DNA of 64,000 bases from NCBI RefSeq assembly GCF_022179385.1, contig NZ_BPQS01000009.1, positions 1-64,000 on the forward strand, given 5' to 3'. Origin of the DNA: Methylobacterium longum. Lineage in GTDB: Bacteria; Pseudomonadota; Alphaproteobacteria; Rhizobiales; Beijerinckiaceae. Made by a program: the position numbers and the translations under genes. Below the pieces are notes generated by a model. The model saw only the letters and a list, made by a program, of their open reading frames with translations. It did not search any database and had not been told where the DNA came from. Positions 25,858 through 35,048 of this stretch are shown here, piece after piece; within the stretch, counting starts at the first letter, position 1; every line of letters begins with the position of its first letter.

Positions 25858-28346
25858 GCGACGCGACTTACCGGCTGCCCGGGCTCGACGGTCCCGTCGA
25901 GATCCGCGTCGATCGCTGGGGGCTGGCGCATATCCGCGCCGGAACCGTCCTGGATGCCTTCCGCGCCCAGGGGTTCAACGCCGCCCGGGACCGGCTCTGG
26001 CAGCTCGACCTCTGGCGCAAGCGCGGCCTCGGCCTGCTGGCGGCGGATTTCGGGCCCGGCTACCTCGCCCAGGACCGTGCCGCCCGGTTGTTCCTCTACC
26101 GCGGCGACATGGCGGCGGAATGGGCCGCCTACGGGCCTCAGGACACCCAGGCGATCGTCACGGCCTTCGTGGACGGGGTCAACGCCTACGTGGGGCTCAC
26201 CGAGTCGCGGCCGGACGCGCTGCCGCCGGAATTCGCCCTGACGGACACGCGCCCCGCCCGGTGGCAGGCGGACGACGTGGTGCGCATCCGCAGCCACGGG
26301 CTCATCCGCAACGTCCTGTCCGAGGTCGCCCGCGCCCGGGTGCTGGCGCGCGCGCCATCCCGCGAAGAGGGGCTGGCCGCCGACGACCTGCGCAAGCGGA
26401 TCAGCCCGCCGCACGACCCGGTGGTGCCGGACGGGCTCGGCGCCGCCGACTGGCCGGACGATCTCCTCGACGACTTCCGCCTCGCCACCGCGGCCGTCGG
26501 ATTCTCCCCGGAGCGCTCGGCGGCGTCCCGGGACGAGGCCTGGGCCTGGAGCAAGGTCGACGCGCACGGCGCCGTCACGCGGGGCAAGCGGGCCGAGGCC
26601 CGGGAGCCCGCCGAGGGTTCGAACAACTGGGTGGTCGGGCCGTCCCGCACCGCCACCGGCCGCCCGATCCTGGCGAGCGACCCGCACCGGGTCTATCTGC
26701 AGCCGTCGCTGCGCTACGCGGTCCACCTCACCGCGCCGGGGCTCGACGTGATCGGGGCCGGCGAGCCGGCGCTCCCCGGCATCTCCATCGGCCATAACGG
26801 ACACGCCGCCTTCAGCCTGACCATCGCGCCGATGGACCAGGAGGATCTGTTCGTCTGCGAGACCGACCCGGCCGATCCGGACCGCTACCGGTACGGCGAC
26901 GGCTGGGACCGGATCGTTCGGGTCCCGGAAACCATTCCGGTGCGCGGTGGCCCGGACGCGACCGTGATGCTGGCCTTCACCCGGCACGGACCGGTGATCC
27001 GCGAGGACGCGGGGCGCGCCTTCGCGCTGCGGACCGTCTGGTCCGAGCCCGGCGCTGCCGCCTATCTCGGCAGTCTCGCCTATCTCGGCGCCACGACGCC
27101 TGACCGTTTCGGCGAGGCCCTGCGCCACTGGTCGGCGCCGTCCGTCAACCAGCTCTATGCCGACGTGACGGGCCGGATCGCGTGGTTCATGGCCGGCCGG
27201 GCGCCCGTGCGGCCGGCCCATGACGGCCTGCTGCCGGTTCCCGGCGACGGCCGCTACGACTGGGCCGGCTTCCACGATCCGGCGACCCTGCCCCGCAGCA
27301 TCGATCCGGAATCCGGCTGGCTCGCCACGGCCAACGCGATGAACCTGCCGCCGGATTTTCCGGCGGACGATCGGAAGGTCGGATTCGAGTGGGCCGAGCC
27401 CTGGCGCGACCGCCGCATCCGGGCTGTGCTCGGCGGACAGACGCGGCACAGCCTCGCGGACTCGCGGGCGCTCCAGGGCGACGAGGTTTCCGAGCCGGCC
27501 CTGCGGCTCGCCGAACTGGTCCGGGCGATGCCGGCGGGTGCCGATCCCGATGTCGCCTCGGCGCAGGCCCTGCTGGCCGCGTTCGACGGCGGACTGCACC
27601 CGGACTCCCCGGCGGCGGCCTTCATCGAGGTGTTCTGGGTCCGTCACCTGCGCCCGGCGCTGCTCGCCGCGTTCGTGCCGGACGTCCCCACCCGCCGCCT
27701 GCTGCCGCCCGGCGACACGCAGAGCCTGATCGAGCGGTTGGAGTCCGGTCTCGACTCGGCGGCGTGCGACGGCCTGTTGACGGAGACGCTGGGCGCTGCG
27801 TTCCGGGACTGCCTGGACCGAATGGGCGCCGATCCCATGGGCCGGCTCCGGCCGGATGCGGAAGCCGCCGGGGAGCAGCAACGTCACGAAGCAGAAGCTG
27901 ACGCGTCCGCTCCCCCTTTCGCGGAGGGCGGCGGGAGAGACGCGGACATGGCGGCCCTTCCCGAATCCCCGGCCGGCTGGTCCTGGGGGCGCCTGCACCA
28001 GGCCCTGTTCGCCCATCCGCTAACCGCCCTGCGGCCTCATCCTGGCTGGGATGTCGGCCCGCTGCCCGTGGGCGGGTCCGCGGCATCGGTCATGCACGCG
28101 GAGTACCGGACCGACACGTTCCGGCTCACCCACGGCGCCTCGTTCCGCATGGTCGTGGATGTGGGGAACTGGGACAAGTCGGTCTTCATCAACGTGCCTG
28201 GCCAGTCGGGCGACCCGGGAAGCCGGCACTATGCCGACCTCGCCCCGGTCTGGGGCCGGCAGGACCATGTGCCGATGCTCTATGGCCGCGCGGCCGTGGA
28301 CGCGGCCACCGAGACGATCATCACGCTGAGCCCGGGCCCCGGCTGA
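25854..28346 (+). CDS. Penicillin acylase family Ntn-hydrolase
   Basis: 830 residues starting at a GTG overlapping the previous stop by 4 nt. The Ntn-hydrolase processing site is G255-S256 in EGSNNWVVG: Ser256 would become the N-terminal nucleophile after self-cleavage, giving an alpha chain of about 255 and a beta chain of about 575 residues. Further landmarks: LASDPHR near 283, P-G-I-S-I-G-H-N near 310, and the late GWSWGRLHQALFAHPL and PVGGSAASV segments. Family members hydrolyse N-acyl amides such as penicillins or acyl-homoserine lactones. No signal peptide is visible although many relatives are periplasmic, so this one may stay in the cytosol. An insertion of about 35 residues of low complexity lies near residues 665-700 (see findings). 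Confidence 0.9.
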   Translation: MSDATYRLPGLDGPVEIRVDRWGLAHIRAGTVLDAFRAQGFNAARDRLWQLDLWRKRGLGLLAADFGPGYLAQDRAARLFLYRGDMAAEWAAYGPQDTQAIVTAFVDGVNAYVGLTESRPDALPPEFALTDTRPARWQADDVVRIRSHGLIRNVLSEVARARVLARAPSREEGLAADDLRKRISPPHDPVVPDGLGAADWPDDLLDDFRLATAAVGFSPERSAASRDEAWAWSKVDAHGAVTRGKRAEAREPAEGSNNWVVGPSRTATGRPILASDPHRVYLQPSLRYAVHLTAPGLDVIGAGEPALPGISIGHNGHAAFSLTIAPMDQEDLFVCETDPADPDRYRYGDGWDRIVRVPETIPVRGGPDATVMLAFTRHGPVIREDAGRAFALRTVWSEPGAAAYLGSLAYLGATTPDRFGEALRHWSAPSVNQLYADVTGRIAWFMAGRAPVRPAHDGLLPVPGDGRYDWAGFHDPATLPRSIDPESGWLATANAMNLPPDFPADDRKVGFEWAEPWRDRRIRAVLGGQTRHSLADSRALQGDEVSEPALRLAELVRAMPAGADPDVASAQALLAAFDGGLHPDSPAAAFIEVFWVRHLRPALLAAFVPDVPTRRLLPPGDTQSLIERLESGLDSAACDGLLTETLGAAFRDCLDRMGADPMGRLRPDAEAAGEQQRHEAEADASAPPFAEGGGRDADMAALPESPAGWSWGRLHQALFAHPLTALRPHPGWDVGPLPVGGSAASVMHAEYRTDTFRLTHGASFRMVVDVGNWDKSVFINVPGQSGDPGSRHYADLAPVWGRQDHVPMLYGRAAVDAATETIITLSPGPG

Positions 28347-28377
28347 TCCGGCGGCCGGGAGGGAGTGGGACAGGACC

Positions 28378-29850
28378 TTGAAGATCTTCATCGCGGGCCT
28401 CGCCACCGAGACCAACACCTACGCGCCGCTGCCCACGGGCCGTGCGGCCTTCGAAGCGGATTACGCCCGCCGGGACGGCAGCCGGAACCCGCCGAGCCTC
28501 AGCAACATCGGCCTCAAGGCCTGGCGCGCGCTGGCCGAAGCGGACGGGCACGATGTCGTCGAGAGTCTGTCGACCTTCGCGCAGCCCGGAGGGATCACCC
28601 TGCGGGCCGTCTACGAGGAGCTGCGTGATGCCCTGCTGGAGGATCTGAAGGCCGCGATGCCGGTCGACGCGGTGCTGCTGTTCATGCACGGCGCCATGGT
28701 GGCGGAAGGCTACGACGACTGCGAGGGCGACACCCTGGAGCGGGTCCGCGCCGTCGTCGGGCCGGAGGCCGTGATCGGCGTCGAGCTCGACCTCCACTGC
28801 CATCTCACCGAGACGATGCGGAGGCGCGCCGACATCATCGTGATCTACAAGGAATACCCGCACACCGACATCGTCGACCGCGCCCGCGACCTCTATCCCT
28901 TGGTGGTCCGGACCGTGGCGAAGGAGATCCGGCCGGTCATGGCGTATGCGGATTGCCGGATCATCAACATGTGGCGGACGAGCCGCGAGCCGGTGGCGGG
29001 CTTCGTGCGCCGGATGGAGGCGCTGGAGGGCCGGGACGGGATCCTGTCGGTCTCCTTCGGGCACGGCTTCCCGTGGGGCGATGTGGCGGATGTCGGCGCC
29101 CGGATGCTCGTCGTCGCCGACGGCGATGCCGGCAAGGCCCAGGCGCTGGCCGATGACCTCGCCGGCGCCGTCTGGGCGATGCGGGAGGAAGCGGCGAGCC
29201 GCTGCGACACGATCGACGCGGCCATCGATCTGGCCCTCGCCTCGTCGGACCCGCGCCCGATGGTGCTGGCGGACTTCGCCGACAATGCCGGTGCGGGCGC
29301 GCCCTCCGACAACACCGCAATCCTGGCCCGCCTCGTGGAGCGGGGCGTGACGGGCGCGGCGCTCGGCCTGATCTGGGATCCCGGGGCGGTGGGCATCTGT
29401 CACGAGGCCGGGCTCGGAGCGCGCTTCAGCTTGCGGATCGGCGGTAAGTGCGGCGTGACCTCGGGCGACCCGGTGGACCTGCGCGTCACCGTGCGCGGCC
29501 TCTCGGAGGATTACAGTCAGACCGGCCTCAGCGGCGGCCGGGCCCATCTCGGCCCCGCCGCCTGGGTGGAGGCGGACGGCATCCACGTGGTTCTGACCCA
29601 CAAGCGCCAGCAGGCCTTCGCGCCCGACGCCTTCACGGGCCTCGGGCTGACCCTCGACGACAAGCGCATCGTCGTGGTGAAGTCGATGCAGCACTTCTAC
29701 GCCGCCTTCGCGCCCATCGCGAGCGACGTGCGCTACGTCGCGGCACCTGGGGCCGTCCCGCCGGATTACGGCGCGATCCCGTACACCAAGCGATCCGGCC
29801 TCTACTGGCCGCGGGTCGCCGATCCCTTCGCCGCGGAGACCGCCCGATGA
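28378..29850 (+). CDS. MlrC-like M81 family metallopeptidase
   Basis: 490 residues. The start is a TTG at 28378 with AGGA upstream; no ATG or GTG fits the conserved N-terminus KIFIAGLATETNTY. Metal-site segments of the microcystinase C family are visible: LDLHCHLTETM (about 140-150), KEYPHTD (about 161-167) and the early HGAMVAEGYDDCEGD (about 103-117). The C-terminal MlrC domain contains S-x-x-M-Q-H-F-Y-A-A-F-x-P near 437-449. MlrC degrades linear tetrapeptide products of microcystin; relatives hydrolyse other peptides or amides. Third gene of the operon; coupled to the next gene by ATGA. Confidence 0.9.
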   Translation: MKIFIAGLATETNTYAPLPTGRAAFEADYARRDGSRNPPSLSNIGLKAWRALAEADGHDVVESLSTFAQPGGITLRAVYEELRDALLEDLKAAMPVDAVLLFMHGAMVAEGYDDCEGDTLERVRAVVGPEAVIGVELDLHCHLTETMRRRADIIVIYKEYPHTDIVDRARDLYPLVVRTVAKEIRPVMAYADCRIINMWRTSREPVAGFVRRMEALEGRDGILSVSFGHGFPWGDVADVGARMLVVADGDAGKAQALADDLAGAVWAMREEAASRCDTIDAAIDLALASSDPRPMVLADFADNAGAGAPSDNTAILARLVERGVTGAALGLIWDPGAVGICHEAGLGARFSLRIGGKCGVTSGDPVDLRVTVRGLSEDYSQTGLSGGRAHLGPAAWVEADGIHVVLTHKRQQAFAPDAFTGLGLTLDDKRIVVVKSMQHFYAAFAPIASDVRYVAAPGAVPPDYGAIPYTKRSGLYWPRVADPFAAETAR

Positions 29851-30989
29851 TCCCGGAGCTTCACTTCGACGCCGCCGGGCTTCTGGCGGCCCTGCGCCCC
29901 TGGGTGGAGTGCGAGAGCCCGACCCACGACGCGGCGGCCGTCAACCGGATGATGAGCGTCGCCGCCCGCGACCTGGCCGTCGCGGGGGCGGCGGTGGAGA
30001 CGATCCCCGGCCGGATGGGCCTGAGCGACTGCGTGCGTGCCCGCTTCCCGCACAGGAACCGCGATGCGCCCGGCATCCTGGTGCTCGGTCATCTGGACAC
30101 GGTGCATCCGGTCGGGACGCTCGGGAGCCTGCCGTGGCGAATCGAGGGGAACCGGGTCTTCGGGCCGGGCATCCTCGACATGAAGGGCGGCAACCTCATC
30201 GCCCTGGCGGCGATCCGCGCCCTGGCGGTCGCCGGGATCGAGACGCCGCTGCCCGTGACCGTGCTGTTCACCGGCGACGAGGAGGTCGGCAGTCCCTCGA
30301 CCCGCGACCTGATCGAGGCCGAGGCCGCCCGCCACGCCGTCGTGCTGGTCCCCGAGCCGGGTCAACCCGAGAACGGCGTGGTCACCGGCCGCTACGCCAT
30401 CGCGCGCTTCGACCTGGAGGCGACGGGCCGCCCGAGCCACGCCGGGGCGTCGCCCCACGAGGGGCGCTCCGCGATCCGCGCGATGGCGCGCAAGATCCTC
30501 GCGATCGACGCGCTGTCGGATTCCGACTGCACCGTCTCGACCGGCATCGTCTCGGGCGGGCAGTGGGTGAACTGCGTCCCGACAATCTGCCGGGGGCAGG
30601 CGCTCAGCATGGCCAAGCGCCAGGCCGACCTCGACCGCGGCGTCGCGCGGATGCTGGCCCTGTCGGGCGAGGAGGACGGCGTCCGCTTCACCGTGACCCG
30701 GGGCGTGACCCGGCCGGTCTGGGAACCGGATGCCGGCACGATGGCCCTCTATGAGCGGGCGCGCCGCTTGAGCGAGGCGCTCGGCCAGCCCCTGCCCCAT
30801 CGCAGCGCCGGTGGCGGTTCGGACGGCAACTTCACCGGCGCCAACGGTATCCCGACGCTCGACGGCCTCGGGCCGCTGGGCCAGGGCTATCACACCCTGG
30901 AGGAGCACGTGCTGATCGATACGCTGCCCCAGCGGGCGCGGCTGTTCGCGGCGCTGCTCACCCATCTCGGCGCCCAGGACGCGCCGTGA
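29847..30989 (+). CDS. M20 family metallopeptidase (glutamate carboxypeptidase-like)
   Basis: 380 residues, ATG overlapping the MlrC stop. Di-zinc site residues are visible: GHLDT with His82 and Asp84, the bridging Asp111 in DMKGG, the catalytic pair Glu145-Glu146 in GDEEVGS, and a later H in GYHTLEEH (about 350-357). Dimerisation domain at about 180-300 (GRPSHAGASPHEGRSA). Members remove C-terminal residues such as glutamate from peptides or folates. Cytosolic. With the acylase and MlrC it forms a run of amide/peptide-bond hydrolases. Confidence 0.92.
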   Translation: MIPELHFDAAGLLAALRPWVECESPTHDAAAVNRMMSVAARDLAVAGAAVETIPGRMGLSDCVRARFPHRNRDAPGILVLGHLDTVHPVGTLGSLPWRIEGNRVFGPGILDMKGGNLIALAAIRALAVAGIETPLPVTVLFTGDEEVGSPSTRDLIEAEAARHAVVLVPEPGQPENGVVTGRYAIARFDLEATGRPSHAGASPHEGRSAIRAMARKILAIDALSDSDCTVSTGIVSGGQWVNCVPTICRGQALSMAKRQADLDRGVARMLALSGEEDGVRFTVTRGVTRPVWEPDAGTMALYERARRLSEALGQPLPHRSAGGGSDGNFTGANGIPTLDGLGPLGQGYHTLEEHVLIDTLPQRARLFAALLTHLGAQDAP

Positions 30990-31891
30990 GCCCGGAACCC
31001 GCACGGGTCGCCGTGGCCGGCGCGACCGGCGATCTCGGCCTGCGGATCGTGCGGGCCCTGGTGGCGGAGGGCGCCGCCGTCACGGCGATCGTCCGGCCCG
31101 GCACCGGGGCGGTGCGGGTCGCACCGCTGACCGCTCTCGGCGTGCGGATCGCGGAGGCGGGCGCCGGACGTCCCGGTAGCTGGCAGTCCGCCTGCATGGG
31201 CGCGGACTGCGTGGTCTCGGCCTTCAACGGGCTGAGCGCGACGATCCTCGACGCACAGACCGTTCTGCTGGAGGGAGCCGTCCGCGCCGGCGTGCCGCGC
31301 TTCATTCCGTCCGATTTCTCGATCGACTACGCCAAGACGGTGCCGGGCGGGAACCGCAACCTCGACCTACGCCGCGCCTTCCGGGAACGCCTCGACGCCG
31401 CGCCGATCCGGGCGACCTCGGTGCTCAACGGCGCCTTCATGGAACTGCTCGCCGGGCAGGCGCCGCTGATCCTCCACGGCCTGCACCGGGTGCTCTACTG
31501 GGGCAGCGCCGATCAGCGCCTCGACTTCACCACGAAGGCCGACACGGCCGCCTTCACGGCCCGCGCCGCCCTGGACCCCGATCCCCCGCGCTGGCTGCGC
31601 GTCGCCGGCGACAGCTTCAGTGTCCGGGAGCTGGCCGACGCGGTGAGCGCGGTTCGCGGCACGCGCTATCGGCCGCTGCGCGGCGGAAGCCTGCGATTGC
31701 TGGACTTGATGATCCGGGCCACGCGCACGGTCGCGCCGGGCCGGGGCGCGGTGTTCCCGGCGTGGCAGGGTATGCAGTACCTGCGCGACATGTTCGACGG
31801 GCGGGCACAGCTCACCCCCCTCGACACTGACCGCTATCCCGACCTGCGCTGGACCGATGTCCGCGAATTCCTGACCGCGGGCCGCCGCTGA
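30986..31891 (+). CDS. NmrA/isoflavone-reductase-like NAD(P)-binding protein
   Basis: 301 residues from a GTG overlapping the previous stop (GTGA). Rossmann motif GATGDLG at about 12-18, and the family segment R-F-I-P-S-D-F-S-I-D-Y near 109-119. Atypical SDR of the NmrA class, which bind NAD(P) as reductases or redox sensors. Last gene of the five-gene operon; a strong hairpin follows. Substrate unknown. Confidence 0.85.
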   Translation: MSPEPARVAVAGATGDLGLRIVRALVAEGAAVTAIVRPGTGAVRVAPLTALGVRIAEAGAGRPGSWQSACMGADCVVSAFNGLSATILDAQTVLLEGAVRAGVPRFIPSDFSIDYAKTVPGGNRNLDLRRAFRERLDAAPIRATSVLNGAFMELLAGQAPLILHGLHRVLYWGSADQRLDFTTKADTAAFTARAALDPDPPRWLRVAGDSFSVRELADAVSAVRGTRYRPLRGGSLRLLDLMIRATRTVAPGRGAVFPAWQGMQYLRDMFDGRAQLTPLDTDRYPDLRWTDVREFLTAGRR

Positions 31892-31897
31892 GCCCAT

Positions 31898-31947
31898 CCC
31901 GCGCGGCCCCGGCCGAGGGCCGCGACGCTCGGCCGGGGCCGCGCGGG
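31898..31947. terminator. 20-bp perfect hairpin between convergent genes
   Basis: Left arm 31898-31917 and right arm 31928-31947 are perfectly complementary over 20 bp, nearly all G and C, with a 10-nt loop; the left arm begins CCCGCGCGG and the right arm ends CCGCGCGGG. It starts 7 nt after the NmrA stop and lies between convergent genes. No T run follows, so it may act as a bidirectional hairpin terminator or an mRNA 3'-end stabiliser. Confidence 0.6.
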
Positions 31948-32135
31948 CCCCCGACGGTTCCGCCGCCCAGGAACCGCGCCGCGGCCAGCATCGAGCCAAT
32001 GGCGCCGCCAGCAGACACGTCAGGGTGCAGCCGATACATCCGGCCGTGAGGATCACCGGCACCGGATCTGGCGCCAATATCGATCGTGTAAGCGAGCCGT
32101 CGGAAGCCCGTTCCCTGCCGGTGCGGCCGTTCGCT

Positions 32136-33530
32136 TCAGACCGGCTCGACCGGCATCTCCGGCACGCCGGCCGCCTCGATCGCCGACCCCGCGGCGAGGC
32201 ACAGATCCTCTCGGTAGCGCGCGGCGACGAGCTGAACGCCGACCGGCGTGCGCCCGACGAGCCCTGTGGTGACGGTCAGCGCCGGGACGCCGATCGGGGC
32301 CAATCCGACTTGCAGGAGATTCGCCTCGAAGGCCCGGGCGATGCCGGCATCCCCGGTGCTGTCGAGCCCGTCCGGGAAGGGCAGCTCGGCCGAGACCGGC
32401 ACCAGCAGCACCGGGTTGTCGGCGAGGAACAGCGACCACTCCCGCGCCAGCGTCGCCCGCCGGGTCAGCGCCCGGGCGATGGCGTCGGGGGGCATGGCCT
32501 CGGCCCGAGCCCGAAAACTCTCCAGAAGTCCGATGGCCGCGGGATCGCCCTCGCGCTCGGCCGCCTCGCGCACCGCCGCGTAGCCGTCGCCGAGCCAGAG
32601 CTGGAGCTGGATCTCGCACGCCTCCCGGATCGGCGGCGTGTCGTCGATTTCCCTGACGGCCCAGCCGGATTCGGCGAGGCGCCGCGCGGCGTCCCGCAGG
32701 GCGGCCTCGACCTCGGGTACGACGGCGAGACCGCCGGGCCGCACGCACAGGGCGACCCGCCGCGGCCGCTCCGGACCTTCCAGCGGTGCGGGCACCCACC
32801 ACGGGTCGCGGGGATCGGACGCGGCCATGACATCCAGGCCGAGGCGGACATCCGCGATGCTGCGGGCGAGAGGCCCCGACACCGCCATGAGCTGCGGCCC
32901 GATCCCGCGCTCGGGCGAGGTCGCGTTCCAGGCCGGGATCCGTCCCAGGCTCGGGCGCAGGCCGTGCACGCCGCAGGCATAGGCCGGATAGCGCACGGAG
33001 CCGGCGATGTCGGTGCCGTGGGCGATCGCCCCGATGCCGGCCGCGACGGCGGCGCCGGCTCCGCCGGACGAGCCCCCGGGTGTCAGCGCGGGATCGCGCG
33101 GATTTTTGGTCTCACCATGCATCTGGTTGGTGGTGAACCAGCGCAGCGAGAAGGCTGGCGTGTTGGTCCGTCCCAGCAGCACCGCCCCGGCGCGGCGGAG
33201 ATTGGCCACCACGGGGTTGTCGGCGTCGGCCACGAGGTCGCGCTGGAGGCGCAGCCCGTTCGTGGTCGCGAAACCTCGCTGATCGGCATTGACCTTCACG
33301 GTCACCGGCACACCCGCGAGGCGCCCCGGGGTCTCGCCGCGCGCCCGCGCGGCGTCGACCGCGTCGGCCTGGGCCAGCACGTCTTCCGGACGGTGCTCGA
33401 CCACGGCGTTGATCCGGCCGTTGACCGCGTCGAGCCGGCCGAGGGCGTCCTGCGCGGCCTCGCGGGCCGAGACCTGACCGGAACGGATTAGCGCCGCGAG
33501 GTCGGTCGCCGTCAGACGCCAGAGCTGCAT
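32136..33530 (-). CDS. Amidase (amidase-signature family), second copy
   Basis: 464 residues from the ATG at 33530, chosen because AAAGGA lies 6 nt upstream; an ATG at 33536 touches that site directly. Catalytic features: V-T-V-K-V-N near 75-80 supplies the Lys, GGSSGGAGAA the cis-Ser, and GTDIAGSVRYPA the nucleophile Ser. The usual G-S-x-x-x-G-S-x-R pattern is kept with D-I-A in place of D-T-G. Distinct from the amidase at 21091-22485, so not a recent duplicate. It has its own promoter region opposite the small gene at 33847. Confidence 0.92.
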   Translation of the reverse strand: MQLWRLTATDLAALIRSGQVSAREAAQDALGRLDAVNGRINAVVEHRPEDVLAQADAVDAARARGETPGRLAGVPVTVKVNADQRGFATTNGLRLQRDLVADADNPVVANLRRAGAVLLGRTNTPAFSLRWFTTNQMHGETKNPRDPALTPGGSSGGAGAAVAAGIGAIAHGTDIAGSVRYPAYACGVHGLRPSLGRIPAWNATSPERGIGPQLMAVSGPLARSIADVRLGLDVMAASDPRDPWWVPAPLEGPERPRRVALCVRPGGLAVVPEVEAALRDAARRLAESGWAVREIDDTPPIREACEIQLQLWLGDGYAAVREAAEREGDPAAIGLLESFRARAEAMPPDAIARALTRRATLAREWSLFLADNPVLLVPVSAELPFPDGLDSTGDAGIARAFEANLLQVGLAPIGVPALTVTTGLVGRTPVGVQLVAARYREDLCLAAGSAIEAAGVPEMPVEPV

Positions 33531-33651
33531 GGACATTCCTTTCGCGTGCCCCTGGGGGGCGAATCGGACTTTGCGAATCACGCCGTCCGCGGGCGTCCGG
33601 CTGGAACGGTCACCTTATTCATAATGCAAGCGTGAGGCCGCTTTTTTGAGC

Positions 33652-33670
33652 ATGTTGGGATCGCCAACAT
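33652..33670. promoter_or_regulatory. Short palindrome in the amidase upstream region
   Basis: ATGTTGG (33652-33658) and CCAACAT (33664-33670) form a perfect 7-bp inverted repeat with a 5-nt centre, 122 nt upstream of the amidase start and 177 nt before the small gene on the other strand. The T-run lies on the wrong side for a terminator on either strand, so an operator is more likely. Apart from this and the two promoters the 316-nt gap holds nothing I recognise. Confidence 0.35.
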
Positions 33671-33846
33671 CGGCAAAGGCTTGCCGCGCTGCAGCGGAAA
33701 TACTTAAGCATTCCGTGCCTGCGGGGCCTTGCCAGGCACCGCGCGGCAGATAACCTCGCCGTCATCCGCGGGCTCGATCCGCAGGCAAATGGAAGGGGCG
33801 ATCTATTCGGACGAGAGCTGGCAACCTCAAGCACAGGAGGGCTCCC

Positions 33847-34008
33847 ATGGCAGAGGTGATTCGAGTCAAGCCGACCCACGACGGAACCTACACCGTGTAT
33901 CGCGGAACGCTCGCGCTGATCAGTGGTCTCACCCGTCTTCAGGCCGAGCGCTACGAAGCGAGCCTGAGCCGTCAGCAACAATCCGATCTGCTGAGCGCGA
34001 CCGCCTGA
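33847..34008 (+). CDS. Small hypothetical protein (53 residues)
   Basis: ATG at 33847 preceded by a strong AGGAGGG 6 nt upstream. The protein begins MAEVIRVKPTHDGTYTVYRG, with alternating hydrophobic residues suggesting a small beta sheet, followed by a polar helix rich in Gln and Arg (LQAERYEASLSRQQQ). No known motif. Ribosome-binding site quality and codon pattern make it a believable gene. Function unknown. Confidence 0.7.
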   Translation: MAEVIRVKPTHDGTYTVYRGTLALISGLTRLQAERYEASLSRQQQSDLLSATA

Positions 34009-34060
34009 TCAACCAACTGGCCAGCGCGACCGCCCATCCGGGACGCGCCGGCCCTCGGCC

Positions 34061-34984
34061 TCATGCGCGGTCGACGGGGCCCAGGTCGACGGGGCCGAGG
34101 TCGCACAGGACACCGGCCGCATCGAGGCCCCGCCGGCGGGCGCTGACCGTGAAGGCGGCCCCCGATGGGGTGATCTCGTACAGAAGATACGATGCGCGGC
34201 GCGAGGCGATCGCCCCGTGCCCGTCCGGCCGGGCCGAGGCCGAGGGAACGCCGACGACCGGCACGCTGCGCCCGTCCGGCCCCGGGATCACGGCGCTGCT
34301 GAGCACGTGGTTGTGGCCGTGCAGGATCAGCTCGGCGCCCGCCCGGGCGATCATGGCCGTGAAGGCGGCCGCATCCTTCAACTCGCGCCCGGCCGCCGCG
34401 CCGCCGGGCTGCGGCGGATGGTGAATCATCACCACGCGGAACGGCCGGCCCGGTTCGGTGGCCAGCGCCCGCAGCAGGGACTCGGCGGCGGCCAGCTGCG
34501 GCGCGCCGAGGCGCCCGGTGGCCACGAACGGTTTCGTCGGGATCGCGCTGGAGAGGCCGACCAAGGCCACGGGCCCGCGCCGCCTGAGGTAGGGAAAGCA
34601 CCCCGACGATCCCGAATCGTCGCCGGTGTAGCGCCCGCAGGCGGCGAGCAGACCTTCCAGCGAGCCACGGACATAGGCGTCGTGGTTCCCCGGCACGAAG
34701 CTCACGGCCTCGGGCGGACCCAGGGCTTCGAGGAAGGTGCGCGCCGTCTCCCACTCGCTCGGCAGGCCGATGTTGCACAGGTCCCCCGTGCAGGCGATGT
34801 GCCCGGCCCCCTGCCCTTTCAGGTCCAGGACCAGGGCCTCCAGCACGGACATGTCGTGGCTGCGCGAGCGACCGCGCCGCCAGTTGGCGTAGCCGGTGGC
34901 GCGCTTGCCGAGGAGCTGGTGCAGGCGCACCCGGCCGAGGGGGCCGACATGCGGGTCGCTGAGATGGGCGAGGCGGAAGGTCAA
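34061..34984 (-). CDS. Metallophosphoesterase (calcineurin-like)
   Basis: 307 residues. The five metal-site motifs of the family are present in order: D-P-H in HLSDPHVG (8-15), GDL near 67, GNHD near 99-102, H-H in MIHHPPQ near 195, and HGHNH near 227-231. Cytosolic, no signal. Likely a phosphodiesterase or phosphatase of unknown substrate. The extreme C-terminus has a small duplication (DLGPVDLGPVDRA), produced by a tandem repeat of about 15 nt at about 34070-34105. Confidence 0.9.
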   Translation of the reverse strand: MTFRLAHLSDPHVGPLGRVRLHQLLGKRATGYANWRRGRSRSHDMSVLEALVLDLKGQGAGHIACTGDLCNIGLPSEWETARTFLEALGPPEAVSFVPGNHDAYVRGSLEGLLAACGRYTGDDSGSSGCFPYLRRRGPVALVGLSSAIPTKPFVATGRLGAPQLAAAESLLRALATEPGRPFRVVMIHHPPQPGGAAAGRELKDAAAFTAMIARAGAELILHGHNHVLSSAVIPGPDGRSVPVVGVPSASARPDGHGAIASRRASYLLYEITPSGAAFTVSARRRGLDAAGVLCDLGPVDLGPVDRA

Positions 34985-35048
34985 CGCCGGGGATCACGCG
35001 TCAGAGGACCGGAGAGCCCGCCTCGCATCGCGGGCGCGGGCACCGACG

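Noticed and set aside
33640..33670. Hairpin next to a CTTTTTT run as an intrinsic terminator
   Set aside because: On the plus strand the T run precedes the stem, and on the minus strand the stem is followed by A residues, so it cannot work as a terminator in either direction.
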